Assembly: GCA_023266575.1 (NCBI GenBank)
Contig: JAHFPV010000010.1
Location: 62,001-126,000, forward strand
Length of the DNA stretch: 64,000 nt
Origin: Sphingobium sp.
Lineage (GTDB): Bacteria; Pseudomonadota; Alphaproteobacteria; Sphingomonadales; Sphingomonadaceae
Direction: 5' to 3'
This document shows, piece after piece, positions 52,230 through 59,971 of this stretch. The notes under the pieces are model-generated. The model was not told the origin of the DNA. It did no database searches and worked only from the letters and a program-made list of their open reading frames with translations. Each line of letters starts with the position of its first letter. Within the stretch, counting starts at the first letter, position 1. A program made the position numbers and the translations under genes.

Positions 52230-52811
52230 ATGAAAAGATTGGCAGTCTATTGCGGATCGGCCACCCCCGCCGATCCCACCTTTATCGAAGCCGCCCGCCA
52301 TGTCGGCCACACCCTGGCCGCGCGCGGTATCGGCGTCGTCTATGGCGGCGGTCGCCTTGGCCTGATGGGCGCAGTCGCGGATGCTGTGCTGGAAGCGGGC
52401 GGGGAGGTGATTGGCGTGATCCCCGAAGCCTTGGTCGGCGCCGAAGTCGCCCATCGCGGCTGCACGGAGTTGCACGTCGTCCAGACCATGCACCAGCGCA
52501 AACAGCTGTTCACCGACCTGTCGGACGGCTTCGTCACCCTGCCCGGCGGCGTGGGCACGATGGACGAATTGTGGGAAGCGATCAGCTGGTCGCAACTGGG
52601 TTACCACCAAAAGCCGGTCGGCCTGCTCAATGTCGGCGGCTTCTACGACCAGCTGATCGGCTTCAACCGCCAGATGGTGCAGGCAGGCTTCATCCGCGCC
52701 CAACATGCGGGCATTCTGCTCCATGCCGACGGCATTGACGCTCTGCTCGACGCCATGGCCGCCTATCAACCGCACGAAACGATCTTCGCGATGAAGGCGG
52801 ATCGGTTGTGA
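52230..52811 (+). CDS. LOG family protein (cytokinin-riboside-monophosphate phosphoribohydrolase-like)
   Basis: A 193-residue short LOG protein: VYCGSATPADPTFIEAARHVG at the start, VYGGGRLGLMGAVADAVLEAGGEVIGVIPEAL, and FVTLPGGVGTMDELWEAISWSQLG with the PGGxGTxxE catalytic motif. Such enzymes hydrolyse N6-substituted AMP (cytokinin activation) or AMP itself. It lies inside the carotenoid cluster between crtI and crtB, where a role in carotenoid synthesis is not expected; its own promoter-like element lies upstream. A different, longer LOG is at 19745. Confidence 0.92.
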   Translation: MKRLAVYCGSATPADPTFIEAARHVGHTLAARGIGVVYGGGRLGLMGAVADAVLEAGGEVIGVIPEALVGAEVAHRGCTELHVVQTMHQRKQLFTDLSDGFVTLPGGVGTMDELWEAISWSQLGYHQKPVGLLNVGGFYDQLIGFNRQMVQAGFIRAQHAGILLHADGIDALLDAMAAYQPHETIFAMKADRL

Positions 52812-52821
52812 CTGAAAAGTC

Positions 52822-52913
52822 CCCGTCCCGCTTGCGGGAGGGGTTAGGGGAGGGCATGTCCGCATGATGGATTTAACAACCCCTCCCCCGCCCCCTCCCG
52901 CAAGCGGGAGGGG
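52822..52913. repeat. TIR palindrome without nuclease gene, at the 5' end of crtB
   Basis: CCCGCTTGCGGGAGGGGTTAGGGGAGGG on the left is mirrored by AACCCCTCCCCCGCCCCCTCC plus CGCAAGCGGGAGGGG on the right, with 23 bases between. Each arm has an outer hairpin and an inner GGGGAGGG part, the same design as the ends of the DUF559 cassettes. The inner bases carry the crtB start codon, and the right arm encodes PPPPPPASGRG. Confidence 0.85.
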
Positions 52914-53856
52914 AGACTACGACCGACCCGCCCTCGTCGCCCATGCGCAGGCGAGTATCGCGCGTGGTTCCAAATCCTTCGCCATGGCCTCCACCCTGTT
53001 CGACCGGGTGACCCGCGAACGCGCCTGGCTGCTCTATGCCTGGTGCCGCAAATGCGACGACATCGCCGACGGGCAGGACCATGGCGGCACGCTCACCGGC
53101 GTGACTGACGGGCAGGCGCGACTCTCCACCATTCGCGTCCTGACCGACATGGCGCTCCGGGGAGAAGCAACGGGCGATCCTGCCTTTGACGGCTTCGGCG
53201 TGGTAATGCGCGAATGTGCCATTCCCGCCCGCTATGCCCATGACCTGATCGAGGGCTTCGCGCTCGACGCACGCGACTGGCGACCGCGCAGTCAGGACGA
53301 CATGCTGCTTTATTGCTACCATGTCGCGGGCGCTGTCGGCTGCATGATGGCGGTGCTGATGGGGGTCGATCCGACCGATGAGGCCACTTTGGACCGCGCC
53401 TGCGATCTGGGATTGGCGTTTCAGCTGGCCAATATCGCCCGCGACATCAGCGAGGATGAGGCCGCCGACCGCTGCTACCTGCCGCAGGAGTGGCTGGCGG
53501 AAATGGATATCCCGCCCGGCGAACATATGAAGCCATGGGCGCGCCCGCGTCTTGCCCAGTTGGGCAAGCGGATGGCCGACATGGCCGCCGCCTACGAACA
53601 AAGCGCGCGCCACGGCACCGGTGCACTTCCGCCGCGCGCCGCCTGGGCGGTCCTGGCCGCAGCAGGTATCTATGGCGACATTGCGCGTGAAGTCGCCAGA
53701 AGGGGCGGACGGGCGTGGGACCATCGCGTCGTCACGCCCAAGTCCGACAAGCTGCTATGGGTTGCCCGGTCCGGCTGGCAGGTGATCGGCCGCGCCCAGC
53801 GCTGGCCCGCGACTACGCCGCGCCCTGCTGATTTGTGGACTCGCCCAACAGCCTGA
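52864..53856 (+). CDS. crtB: Phytoene synthase with repeat-derived N-terminus
   Basis: A 330-residue enzyme joining two geranylgeranyl diphosphates into phytoene. SKSFAMASTLFDRVTRERAWLLYAWCRKCDDIADGQD holds the first Asp-rich motif and DLGLAFQLANIARDISEDEAADRCYLPQEWL the second. The only usable starts, ATG 52864 or 52867, lie in the loop of a palindromic element whose right arm encodes about 18 extra residues (PPPPPPASGRG). The family would begin near DRPALVAHAQASI. So insertion appears to have removed the native start while keeping the frame open. Only about 50 bases separate it from the LOG gene. Confidence 0.94.
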   Translation: MMDLTTPPPPPPASGRGDYDRPALVAHAQASIARGSKSFAMASTLFDRVTRERAWLLYAWCRKCDDIADGQDHGGTLTGVTDGQARLSTIRVLTDMALRGEATGDPAFDGFGVVMRECAIPARYAHDLIEGFALDARDWRPRSQDDMLLYCYHVAGAVGCMMAVLMGVDPTDEATLDRACDLGLAFQLANIARDISEDEAADRCYLPQEWLAEMDIPPGEHMKPWARPRLAQLGKRMADMAAAYEQSARHGTGALPPRAAWAVLAAAGIYGDIAREVARRGGRAWDHRVVTPKSDKLLWVARSGWQVIGRAQRWPATTPRPADLWTRPTA

Positions 53857-53872
53857 CATTTCCTCCAAGAAC

Positions 53873-53901
53873 AAAAAAAGGCCGATGCTTTCGCATCGGC
53901 C
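53873..53901 (-). terminator. Rho-independent terminator after amtB
   Basis: On the minus strand, GGCCGATGC-GAAA-GCATCGGCC (9-bp perfect stem) is followed by seven T. It lies between amtB and the convergent crtB. Two more inverted repeats (ATGTTC/GAACAT and GGGCGGGC/GCCCGCCC) occupy the bases up to the amtB stop. Confidence 0.92.
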
Positions 53902-53976
53902 CAAGGCATGTTCGCAGGAGGAACATAGTGGGGCGGGCGGGCCTTGTCTCTTTCGGGCGGCCCGCCCTGCCAAGTC

Positions 53977-55395
53977 TTACATATTGTAGGCGCGCTCACC
54001 GTGGCTGGAGAGATCCAGACCCTGCTGTTCATCTTCGGCGCTCGGACGCAGACCGATGGTCTTGTCGATGACGAAGAAGAGGATCGCGCTACCCACGCCG
54101 GACCAGACGAGGGTCAACAGGACCGCCTTGATCTGGGTGATGACCTGACCGGAGATGCTGTAGGCCGAGGCATCGAAACCCGCCGGAAAGACGGTATAGT
54201 CGAAATAACCCTGACCGCCGAGCGCCGGAGAGGCGACGATGCCGGTGGCAATGGCGCCAACGATACCGCCAACGCAGTGGACGCCGAACACGTCCAGGCT
54301 GTCGTCATAGCCGAGCTTCCCCTTCACGAAGGCCACGAAGATGTAGCAGATCGGCGAGACGACGAAGCCCAGGACGACCGAGGTCATAGGCGCGCCCAGA
54401 CCAGCCGCCGGGGTGATGGCGACGAGGCCGGCGACAGCGCCGGTGACGGCACCCAGCAACGAAGGCTTGCCATGGTGGAACTGTTCGACCAGCGCCCAGC
54501 TGACGGCGGCTGCGCAGGTGGCGACCATGGTGTTGATGAAGGCGACGCCGGTCACGGCATTGGCTTCCAGGTTGGAGCCGGCGTTGAAACCGAACCAGCC
54601 GACCCACAGCAGGCTTGCGCCGATCATGGTCATGACGAGCGAGTGCGGCGGCATGGGTTCCTTGGGGAAGCCAACGCGCTTGCCGATCATGAGGCAGCCA
54701 ACCAGGCCAGCGATGCCCGCATTGATGTGGACGACGGTGCCGCCCGCGAAATCAAGCGCGCCCATGCCCCATAGGAAGCCGGTGTCGGTCGGTGCATCAG
54801 CCAGGAAGTCGGGGCCAGCCCAATACCAGACCATGTGCGCGATCGGGAAATAGATCACGGTCAGCCAGGCGACCACGAACACGATCAGCGCCGAAAACTT
54901 CACGCGTTCGGCAAAAGCGCCGACGATGAGGGCCGGGGTGATCATGGCGAAGGTCATCTGGAACACGACGAACACCAGTTCAGGCAGATAGACGTTATTG
55001 CTGAACGTCGCTGCATAAGTGGTGGCGTCGACGCCCATCAGGAACGCCTTGGAGAAGTTGCCGATGAACGGATTGTTGCTGGTGAAGGCGAGGCTGTAGC
55101 CCCAGCAGACCCAAACCAGGCCCGCGACCGACACGATCATGAAAACCTGCATCAGGACCGACAGCATATTCTTGCTGCGGACCAGACCGCCGTAGAAGAG
55201 GGCGAGGCCGGGGATCGACATCATCAACACCAGAGCGGCGGAGATCAGCATCCAGGCGACGTCGCCCTTGTTGACCATGCCGGCCATGGCAGCGGCGTCA
55301 GGTGCCTTGATCGGGCCGGCAAATGCCGGCGACGCGGCGAGCAGGGTCAGGCCAAGCGCCCCCGCTACCCCGCAAAGTTTCTTGGAAAAGGTCAT
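53977..55395 (-). CDS. amtB: Ammonium transporter
   Basis: A 472-residue Amt channel with a cleaved signal peptide (to SPAFA-G, near residue 26) and eleven membrane segments. Recognised by WMLISAALVLMMSIPGLALFYGGLVRSKN, GAFAERVKFSALIVF, DFAGGTVVHINAGIAGLVG (first pore His region), WVGWFGFNAGSNL and DVFGVHCVGGIVGAIATG (second pore His). ATG 55395 has GGGGGAAA upstream; a longer opening reaches into glnK and is discarded. It conducts ammonium/ammonia and is blocked by GlnK. Operon glnK-amtB, driven by the sigma-54 element before glnK. Confidence 0.96.
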   Translation of the reverse strand: MTFSKKLCGVAGALGLTLLAASPAFAGPIKAPDAAAMAGMVNKGDVAWMLISAALVLMMSIPGLALFYGGLVRSKNMLSVLMQVFMIVSVAGLVWVCWGYSLAFTSNNPFIGNFSKAFLMGVDATTYAATFSNNVYLPELVFVVFQMTFAMITPALIVGAFAERVKFSALIVFVVAWLTVIYFPIAHMVWYWAGPDFLADAPTDTGFLWGMGALDFAGGTVVHINAGIAGLVGCLMIGKRVGFPKEPMPPHSLVMTMIGASLLWVGWFGFNAGSNLEANAVTGVAFINTMVATCAAAVSWALVEQFHHGKPSLLGAVTGAVAGLVAITPAAGLGAPMTSVVLGFVVSPICYIFVAFVKGKLGYDDSLDVFGVHCVGGIVGAIATGIVASPALGGQGYFDYTVFPAGFDASAYSISGQVITQIKAVLLTLVWSGVGSAILFFVIDKTIGLRPSAEDEQQGLDLSSHGERAYNM

Positions 55396-55408
55396 TATTT
55401 CCCCCTTC

Positions 55409-55747
55409 TTACAGCGCGGTTTCGCCGGTCTCGCCGGTGCGGATACGCACGGCCTGACCGACATCGAGGACGAAGATCTTGCCATCGCCGATGGCGCCCG
55501 AATTGGCGGCCGCCTGGGTCGCTTCCACGACGCGCGGCGCAAGGTCGTCGTCGCAGACCACCTCGATCTTGATCTTCGGGACCATGTTGGTGGAATATTC
55601 GGCGCCGCGATAGATTTCGGTCTGCCCCTTCTGGCGGCCAAAGCCCTTAACTTCGCTGACCGTCATACCTGCGATGCCGAGCGAGGAGAGTGCCTCGCGG
55701 ACATCGTCAAGCTTGAACGGCTTGATGATAGCCATGACAAGTTTCAT
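55409..55747 (-). CDS. glnK: Nitrogen regulatory protein P-II
   Basis: A 112-residue P-II protein. KLVMAIIKPFKLDDVREAL, VKGFGRQKGQTEIYRGAEY with the uridylylation target Tyr51, and IGDGKIFVLDV followed by RIRTGETGETAL are canonical. P-II proteins sense 2-oxoglutarate and ATP and, when not modified, plug AmtB. Co-location with amtB marks this as glnK rather than glnB. ATG 55747 follows GGGGGC; the frame opens a little further upstream without family likeness. Confidence 0.96.
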   Translation of the reverse strand: MKLVMAIIKPFKLDDVREALSSLGIAGMTVSEVKGFGRQKGQTEIYRGAEYSTNMVPKIKIEVVCDDDLAPRVVEATQAAANSGAIGDGKIFVLDVGQAVRIRTGETGETAL

Positions 55748-55781
55748 GTCGCCCCCTGTTACTGGTGTGCGGGGACTACTC

Positions 55782-55797
55782 AGCAAGAGGCGTGCCA
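55782..55797 (-). promoter_or_regulatory. Sigma-54 promoter of glnK-amtB
   Basis: On the minus strand, TGGCACGCCTCTTGCT fits the TGGCACG-N4-TTGCW consensus exactly and ends 35 bases before the glnK ATG. The nitrogen regulator NtrC would be the expected activator; I could not see a clear NtrC site upstream. The rpoN gene that encodes sigma-54 lies at 61103-62629. Confidence 0.88.
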
Positions 55798-55904
55798 ATT
55801 TGTTAAACGCGGGTTAACGCGGGCTTGCGGCGCGATGACATGAAGGGCAGCGCCAAAAAAATGGGCAGCGTCGTTTCGATGCTCAAAAAATAGGCAGCGT
55901 CAGC

Positions 55905-56480
55905 CTACCATTGCGCGCCTTCCGCAACGGCACCGGCTTCTTCGGGCAGCGTCTCCCGCCCCAGCGCGGCATTGCGATGCGGGAAACGGCCAAAGCGGGC
56001 GATGGTTGCATGATGCTGCCGGGCAAAGTCGAGCGAACGGGGGTCGCCGGCCCCTTCAAACAAGGTCAGCGACAGCTCCTGATCCTCAAGCGCCTCGCTA
56101 TGCTGGAACGGCATGTAGAAGAAGAGCCGCCCTGCGCCGCCGATCTGAATGTCATAGCCATGGGCGATCGCACCGCGCGCCACGTCCCGCGCCAGCGCGT
56201 CAGTGGCGAAGGCCTGCGCCGTGCCCCGGAACATGTTGCGCGGCAACTGGTCGAACAGGATCACAGCGGCCAGCGCCTCGTCAGCGCGGTTGAGGAAAGT
56301 GTCGGCAGGGAGCGCTTTCTTTTCGCTCCACAAAGGCTGGAATCGTGCCTGACATTGGTGGTCCAGCGCCGGATCATGACTGTACCAGCCTGCCTCGCCG
56401 ACCTGATTGAACCAGAAGTCGAGCAGCGCCGCCGCCCAGTCGGCGGTGACGGCGTCATGGCTGTCGGTCAGCATGTTCAT
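55905..56480 (-). CDS. DUF924 family protein
   Basis: A 191-residue, largely helical protein of DUF924. LLDFWFNQVGEAGWYSHDPALDHQ at the start, ALAAVILFDQLPRNMFRGTAQAFATDALA in the middle (the most conserved stretch), and FYMPFQHSEALEDQELSLTLF are family marks. It has a TPR-like helical arrangement; the function is unknown. Start not certain: ATG 56480 is chosen, with ATG 56474 and upstream TTG 56531 also possible. It follows tldD closely (about 55 bases) on the same strand and may be in one transcript. Confidence 0.87.
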   Translation of the reverse strand: MNMLTDSHDAVTADWAAALLDFWFNQVGEAGWYSHDPALDHQCQARFQPLWSEKKALPADTFLNRADEALAAVILFDQLPRNMFRGTAQAFATDALARDVARGAIAHGYDIQIGGAGRLFFYMPFQHSEALEDQELSLTLFEGAGDPRSLDFARQHHATIARFGRFPHRNAALGRETLPEEAGAVAEGAQW

Positions 56481-56535
56481 GGAGGCTATACCCACGACCT
56501 TCCCGCCGGGTTCCGCGATCCGTAGCGGCAAAGCG

Positions 56536-57978
56536 TCAGGTCGCCGTGCCGCCGACCGTCAGTCCTTCCATCAGCAGGGTCGGTTGGCCGACGCCAGCGG
56601 GCACGCTCTGCCCGCCCTTGCCGCACATGCCAATGCCTTCGTCCAGCGCCCAGTCGTTGCCGATGCCGACCACCTTAGTCAGCGCGGTCGGACCGTCGCC
56701 GATCAGGGTCGCGCCCTTGATCGGATCGCCCAGCTTGCCATTCTCGACCCGGTAAGCCTCCGTGCAGGAAAAGACAAACTTGCCCGACACAATGTCGACC
56801 TGCCCGCCGCCAAAGCTTTTGGCGAAAATGCCCGACTTCATGCGTGACAGCAATTCTTCCGGGTCGTCATTCCCGCCCTTGATGAAGGTGTTGGTCATGC
56901 GCGGCATCGGGCCGTGGGCATAGCTTTCGCGGCGACCATTGCCGGTCGGCTCGACCCCCATCAGCCGGGCGTTCAGCCGGTCCTGCATATAGCCTTTGAG
57001 GATGCCATCCTCGATCAGGATATTCTCGCGCGTCGGCGTGCCTTCATCATCGATCGAAAGTGATCCGCGCCGGCTGGCGATCGCGCCGTCATCGACCACG
57101 GTCACGCCCGGCGCAGCGACGCGCTGGCCGATGCGGCCGGAAAAGGCGCTGGTCCCCTTGCGGTTGAAATCGCCCTCCAGCCCGTGGCCGATGGCTTCAT
57201 GCACCAGCACGCCGGGCCAGCCGGGGCCAAGCAGCACGGTCATTTCACCAGCCGGCGCCGCGACCGAGCGGAGATTGACCTGCGCCTGCGCCAGCGCTTC
57301 GTCGATCGCGCGGTTCCAGACCGCCGGCTCCATCACCTGATCGTAAAGATAGCGCCCGCCAATGCCGAAGCTGCCGGTTTCGCGGCGTCCATCTTCTTCC
57401 AGAATCAACGAGACGTTGAGGCGCACCAGCGGGCGGATGTCGGTGGCGGTAAAGCCGTCGGCGCGGACGATCTCGACCACCGACCAGCTGCCGGCCAGGC
57501 TGACCGACACCTGCGCGACGCGCGGGTCGCGGGCGCGGGCGGCGGCATCGATCGCGGCGCACAGCGTCACCTTCTCGGCAAAGGGGACGATCTCCAGCGG
57601 ATTGGCGTCGGTATAAAGGTGGCGGTTGGTGCGCTGGGGCGGCGGCGCGGGCGGGGCGGTGGCCGGATCAAGCAGGGTCAGCGTCTGCGCCGCCTTGCGG
57701 ATCGCCGCTTCGCTAATGTCGTTGGCATGGGCAAAGCCGGTCATCTCGCCCGACACGCCGCGCAGGCCGAACCCGGCATCTGTCGAATAATCGGCGGTTT
57801 TCAGCCGTCCGTCGTCGAAACCGAAACTCTCGCTGGCGCGATATTGCAGATAGAGTTCGCCGTCGTCGCAGCTTTTGAGCGCATCGGCGGTCAGGCGGCG
57901 CGCGCCATCGGGATCAAGCAAGCCAGGGCGATAGAGAAGGCCACGGGCGTCGGTAAATTGGGCGGTCAGATCGGTCAT
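56536..57978 (-). CDS. tldD: Metalloprotease TldD
   Basis: A 480-residue protein of the TldD/PmbA family. HEAIGHGLEGD is the HExxxH zinc motif; QYRASESFGFDDGRLK, GFGLRGVSGEMTGFAHAN, EDGILKGYMQDRLNARLMG and MTNTFIKGGNDDPEEL are other conserved parts. TldD pairs with TldE (PmbA) to digest unfolded peptides, and in E. coli matures microcin B17 and degrades CcdA. The partner gene is not in this window. GGGGG precedes the start. Confidence 0.95.
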   Translation of the reverse strand: MTDLTAQFTDARGLLYRPGLLDPDGARRLTADALKSCDDGELYLQYRASESFGFDDGRLKTADYSTDAGFGLRGVSGEMTGFAHANDISEAAIRKAAQTLTLLDPATAPPAPPPQRTNRHLYTDANPLEIVPFAEKVTLCAAIDAAARARDPRVAQVSVSLAGSWSVVEIVRADGFTATDIRPLVRLNVSLILEEDGRRETGSFGIGGRYLYDQVMEPAVWNRAIDEALAQAQVNLRSVAAPAGEMTVLLGPGWPGVLVHEAIGHGLEGDFNRKGTSAFSGRIGQRVAAPGVTVVDDGAIASRRGSLSIDDEGTPTRENILIEDGILKGYMQDRLNARLMGVEPTGNGRRESYAHGPMPRMTNTFIKGGNDDPEELLSRMKSGIFAKSFGGGQVDIVSGKFVFSCTEAYRVENGKLGDPIKGATLIGDGPTALTKVVGIGNDWALDEGIGMCGKGGQSVPAGVGQPTLLMEGLTVGGTAT

Positions 57979-58021
57979 GCCCCCGATATAGGGACGACAT
58001 CATCCAGGCCCAAAGGAAAAG

Positions 58022-58249
58022 TTAGAGGCTGGCGCCCGAAGCGATGTCGGGCAGGTTGCCGACGTCGCCAGTATCCGCAGCGCCACCCGCCAGCACGAAG
58101 CGGCGGTCGCAATAGCCGCAATCGACATAGCCATGCTCGTCAATTTCCAGAAACACGCGCGGATGGCCGAGCGCGGCAGGAATATCGCCCGAACCGTCGC
58201 AGGAGACGCGGGATTTGGAGACTCGGATGATTTCAGGCGGCTGGATCAT
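58022..58249 (-). CDS. Zinc-finger (zf-CHCC) domain protein
   Basis: A 75-residue protein with the zf-CHCC pattern: SCDGSG, LGHPRVFLEIDEHGYVDCGYCDRRFVL, giving Cys, His, Cys, Cys ligands. Relatives include the mitochondrial complex I subunit NDUFS6 and small bacterial proteins, so an assembly or regulatory role is possible. ATG 58249 is the only start near the family N-terminus; the open frame upstream to 58639 has unrelated, Arg/Ala-rich sequence. It lies 43 bases after the tldD promoter region on the same strand. Confidence 0.87.
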   Translation of the reverse strand: MIQPPEIIRVSKSRVSCDGSGDIPAALGHPRVFLEIDEHGYVDCGYCDRRFVLAGGAADTGDVGNLPDIASGASL

Positions 58250-58299
58250 GATCGCGGACCTAGCAGCGGCGGCGCTGCGCTGCAATATGGGACAGGTGC

Positions 58300-58467
58300 C
58301 TACATCAGCGGCAGGCGCGGCCTTTTGCAGGGCATATCCCTGCCACCCTTCACCGCCTTGGCTGCAGGCTTCCAGTCGGCACAATCGCTCGCCGCCATCA
58401 CCGCAAAGGGCGACAGCATCAGCAGGGCAGGCGCGATGGTGCCGCCAATAAGGGCTGCAAAGGGCAT
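58300..58467 (-). CDS. Possible small secreted protein, 55 residues
   Basis: An ATG at 58467 opens a 55-codon frame: a hydrophobic start (FAALIGGTIAPALLMLSPFAVMAA) that could be a signal peptide with cleavage near VMAA-S, then SDCADWKPAAKAVKGGRDMPC. Third positions are GC-rich. It lies between the zinc-finger gene and tRNA-Val, in 58250-58606, where the rest shows only the hairpin at 58562. The coding call rests on composition and the signal-like start; no family known. Confidence 0.4.
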   Translation of the reverse strand: MPFAALIGGTIAPALLMLSPFAVMAASDCADWKPAAKAVKGGRDMPCKRPRLPLM

Positions 58468-58561
58468 GGGCTAATGGTGCCGCAGCGATGCTTGCCACAG
58501 GATGAACGATACGCAGGCGGTTTGATTTCGGCTCCAACCTCGCAGCATAGCTGCTCGGAGC

Positions 58562-58604
58562 TTTTCGGCCGCCCGTCCCCCGGACGGGCTCTAAAGGCCG
58601 AAAA
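58562..58604 (-). terminator. Nested hairpin downstream of tRNA-Val
   Basis: Two perfect inverted repeats are nested: TTTTCGGCC / GGCCGAAAA outside and GCCCGTCC / GGACGGGC inside. It begins three bases from the tRNA-Val 3' end on the minus strand, so it is a likely tRNA terminator; it may also be a dispersed repeat. Confidence 0.75.
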
Positions 58605-58606
58605 AC

Positions 58607-58682
58607 TGGTGGGCGATGACGGGCTCGAACCGCCGACATTCTCGGTGTAAACGAGACGCTCTACCAACTGAGCTAATCGCCC
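58607..58682 (-). tRNA. tRNA-Val (anticodon UAC)
   Basis: Minus-strand acceptor GGGCGAT pairs with ATCGCCC, followed by ACCA (CCA encoded). D arm AGCTCAGTTGGTAGAGC, anticodon stem TCTCG/CGAGA with loop TTTACAC (anticodon TAC, 58647-58649 on the plus strand), and T-loop GTTCGAGCC are all standard. 76 bases. Confidence 0.97.
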
Positions 58683-58737
58683 GCTCCTGCGGAGAAGCGT
58701 CTATCTAGGGAAAAATGCCGGGGCGTCAAGCCGGGAG

Positions 58738-59739
58738 TCAGGTGGTGAGCAGGCGGCGGCTGGCCCCGAACCAGCGGGTCAGCGCTTCGGCAGCCTCGTT
58801 GGCCAGTGCGATGAAGATGCGGCGGCCGTCATGCGGATCGGCCTGCCGCTCGACCAGCCCCTTGTCGGTCAGGGTGCGGATCCAGCGCAGCGCAGTGGTG
58901 GGCGGCACGGCGGCGGCGATGCACAGGCTGGAAACGGACACGCGCTCATGTTCCAGCTTGGCCGCCAGCAGGTCGAGCAGCATGTCCCAGGCGGGATCGG
59001 CAAACAGGTCGCCGGGCAGGAAATCGGCGCGGATGCGGCGGGCGCGCAGCAGGTCGCGGACCTGTGTGGCGGTGATGACGGGCGTGTCGGTGCGTGTCGC
59101 TTCGCCGCCGATCGGGGCGAGCGCGGGCATCCCGATATAGTCGCTCGGCCGATCGGAAATACGCTGGCCCAGATCAAAGCTGGGGGTGGCCACCCGCGTC
59201 CGCTCGGTCAGCGCGTCGAGGGTGCGGGCAAGGCGACCGACTTCCTCGCTCAATTGCTGGAGGCGGGCGCTTTCGCGGTCGATTTCATGCACCTGGCCCG
59301 AAGCTGGCCGACGCTCCCCGGCGGCGACCAGTGCGGCGGCCAGTTCGACCCGGTCGGGATCGCACAGTAATTGCGTATGCGGGCTGCGCAGGCAGGCGAA
59401 GGCGAGTTCCACCGTATCCCATCCGGCGACCAGGATGACCGCCATGCCAGCCTGGATCGCCTGGGTTTCCAGTTGCACCAGCAAGCGTTCCAGCAGAGGG
59501 GTCATGACGGGACAAAAGACCAGTACCGTGTCACACTGGGCCTGAAGATCGAGCCGCACCGGGGCATCGGCCAGCGCGGTCAGCCCCAGCAGGCGGAAGC
59601 CTGCCGCCGCAGCGACCGGCTCCAGAGCGGAGGCGTCCATCTGGTCGGCGATCACCAGCAGGCTGGCGCGATCATCGCGCGGCGTCAGCGGTGCGCTATG
59701 GCTCGTCAGCGGCGAGGCGTAGGAAAAATCTTCCATCAT
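58738..59739 (-). CDS. Winged-helix (MarR-like) regulator with N-terminal receiver-like region
   Basis: A 333-residue protein. The C-terminal 100 residues form a winged helix (WDMLLDLLAAKLEHERVSVSSLCIAAAVPPTTALRWIRTLTDKGLVERQADPHDGRRIFIALANEA), the DPHDGRR wing being typical of MarR proteins. The N-terminal half, about residues 25-150, has alternating strand/helix pattern (SLLVIADQMD, GFRLLGL, DTVLVFCPVM, AVILVAGWD) like a degenerate receiver domain without the phospho-Asp. A central helix with a leucine-rich heptad (RLQQLSEEVGRLARTLDALTER) suggests a dimer coil. A palindrome lies just upstream. Target genes unknown. Confidence 0.82.
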   Translation of the reverse strand: MMEDFSYASPLTSHSAPLTPRDDRASLLVIADQMDASALEPVAAAAGFRLLGLTALADAPVRLDLQAQCDTVLVFCPVMTPLLERLLVQLETQAIQAGMAVILVAGWDTVELAFACLRSPHTQLLCDPDRVELAAALVAAGERRPASGQVHEIDRESARLQQLSEEVGRLARTLDALTERTRVATPSFDLGQRISDRPSDYIGMPALAPIGGEATRTDTPVITATQVRDLLRARRIRADFLPGDLFADPAWDMLLDLLAAKLEHERVSVSSLCIAAAVPPTTALRWIRTLTDKGLVERQADPHDGRRIFIALANEAAEALTRWFGASRRLLTT

Positions 59740-59749
59740 GGTCCGAATC

Positions 59750-59787
59750 CCGTTCTAGCTTCGTTCTAAAGAATAAAGCAAGAACGG
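59750..59787 (-). promoter_or_regulatory. Palindrome upstream of the winged-helix regulator
   Basis: CCGTTCTAGCTT (59750-59761) and AAGCAAGAACGG (59776-59787) are inverted with one mismatch, 14 bases apart, immediately before the start codon at 59739. It suits autoregulation by a dimeric winged-helix protein. Further left in the 59740-59971 gap there is a perfect AGGAAATTTCCT (59914-59925). Confidence 0.5.
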
Positions 59788-59971
59788 ATCGATTCAGCCC
59801 CGCATATTCGCCATTTCGGACAGGCTCTGGAGCAATGGCCTTATTCGGCCATGGAAAAGGGGCGACAGGCGGCCCTTTCCGTCCAGTTTGCAGCCGATCT
59901 GGCGGGAGGATGAAGGAAATTTCCTATCACTTTAGGAAAAGCTGACATTCGCTCCGAAATGGACTCAATTG

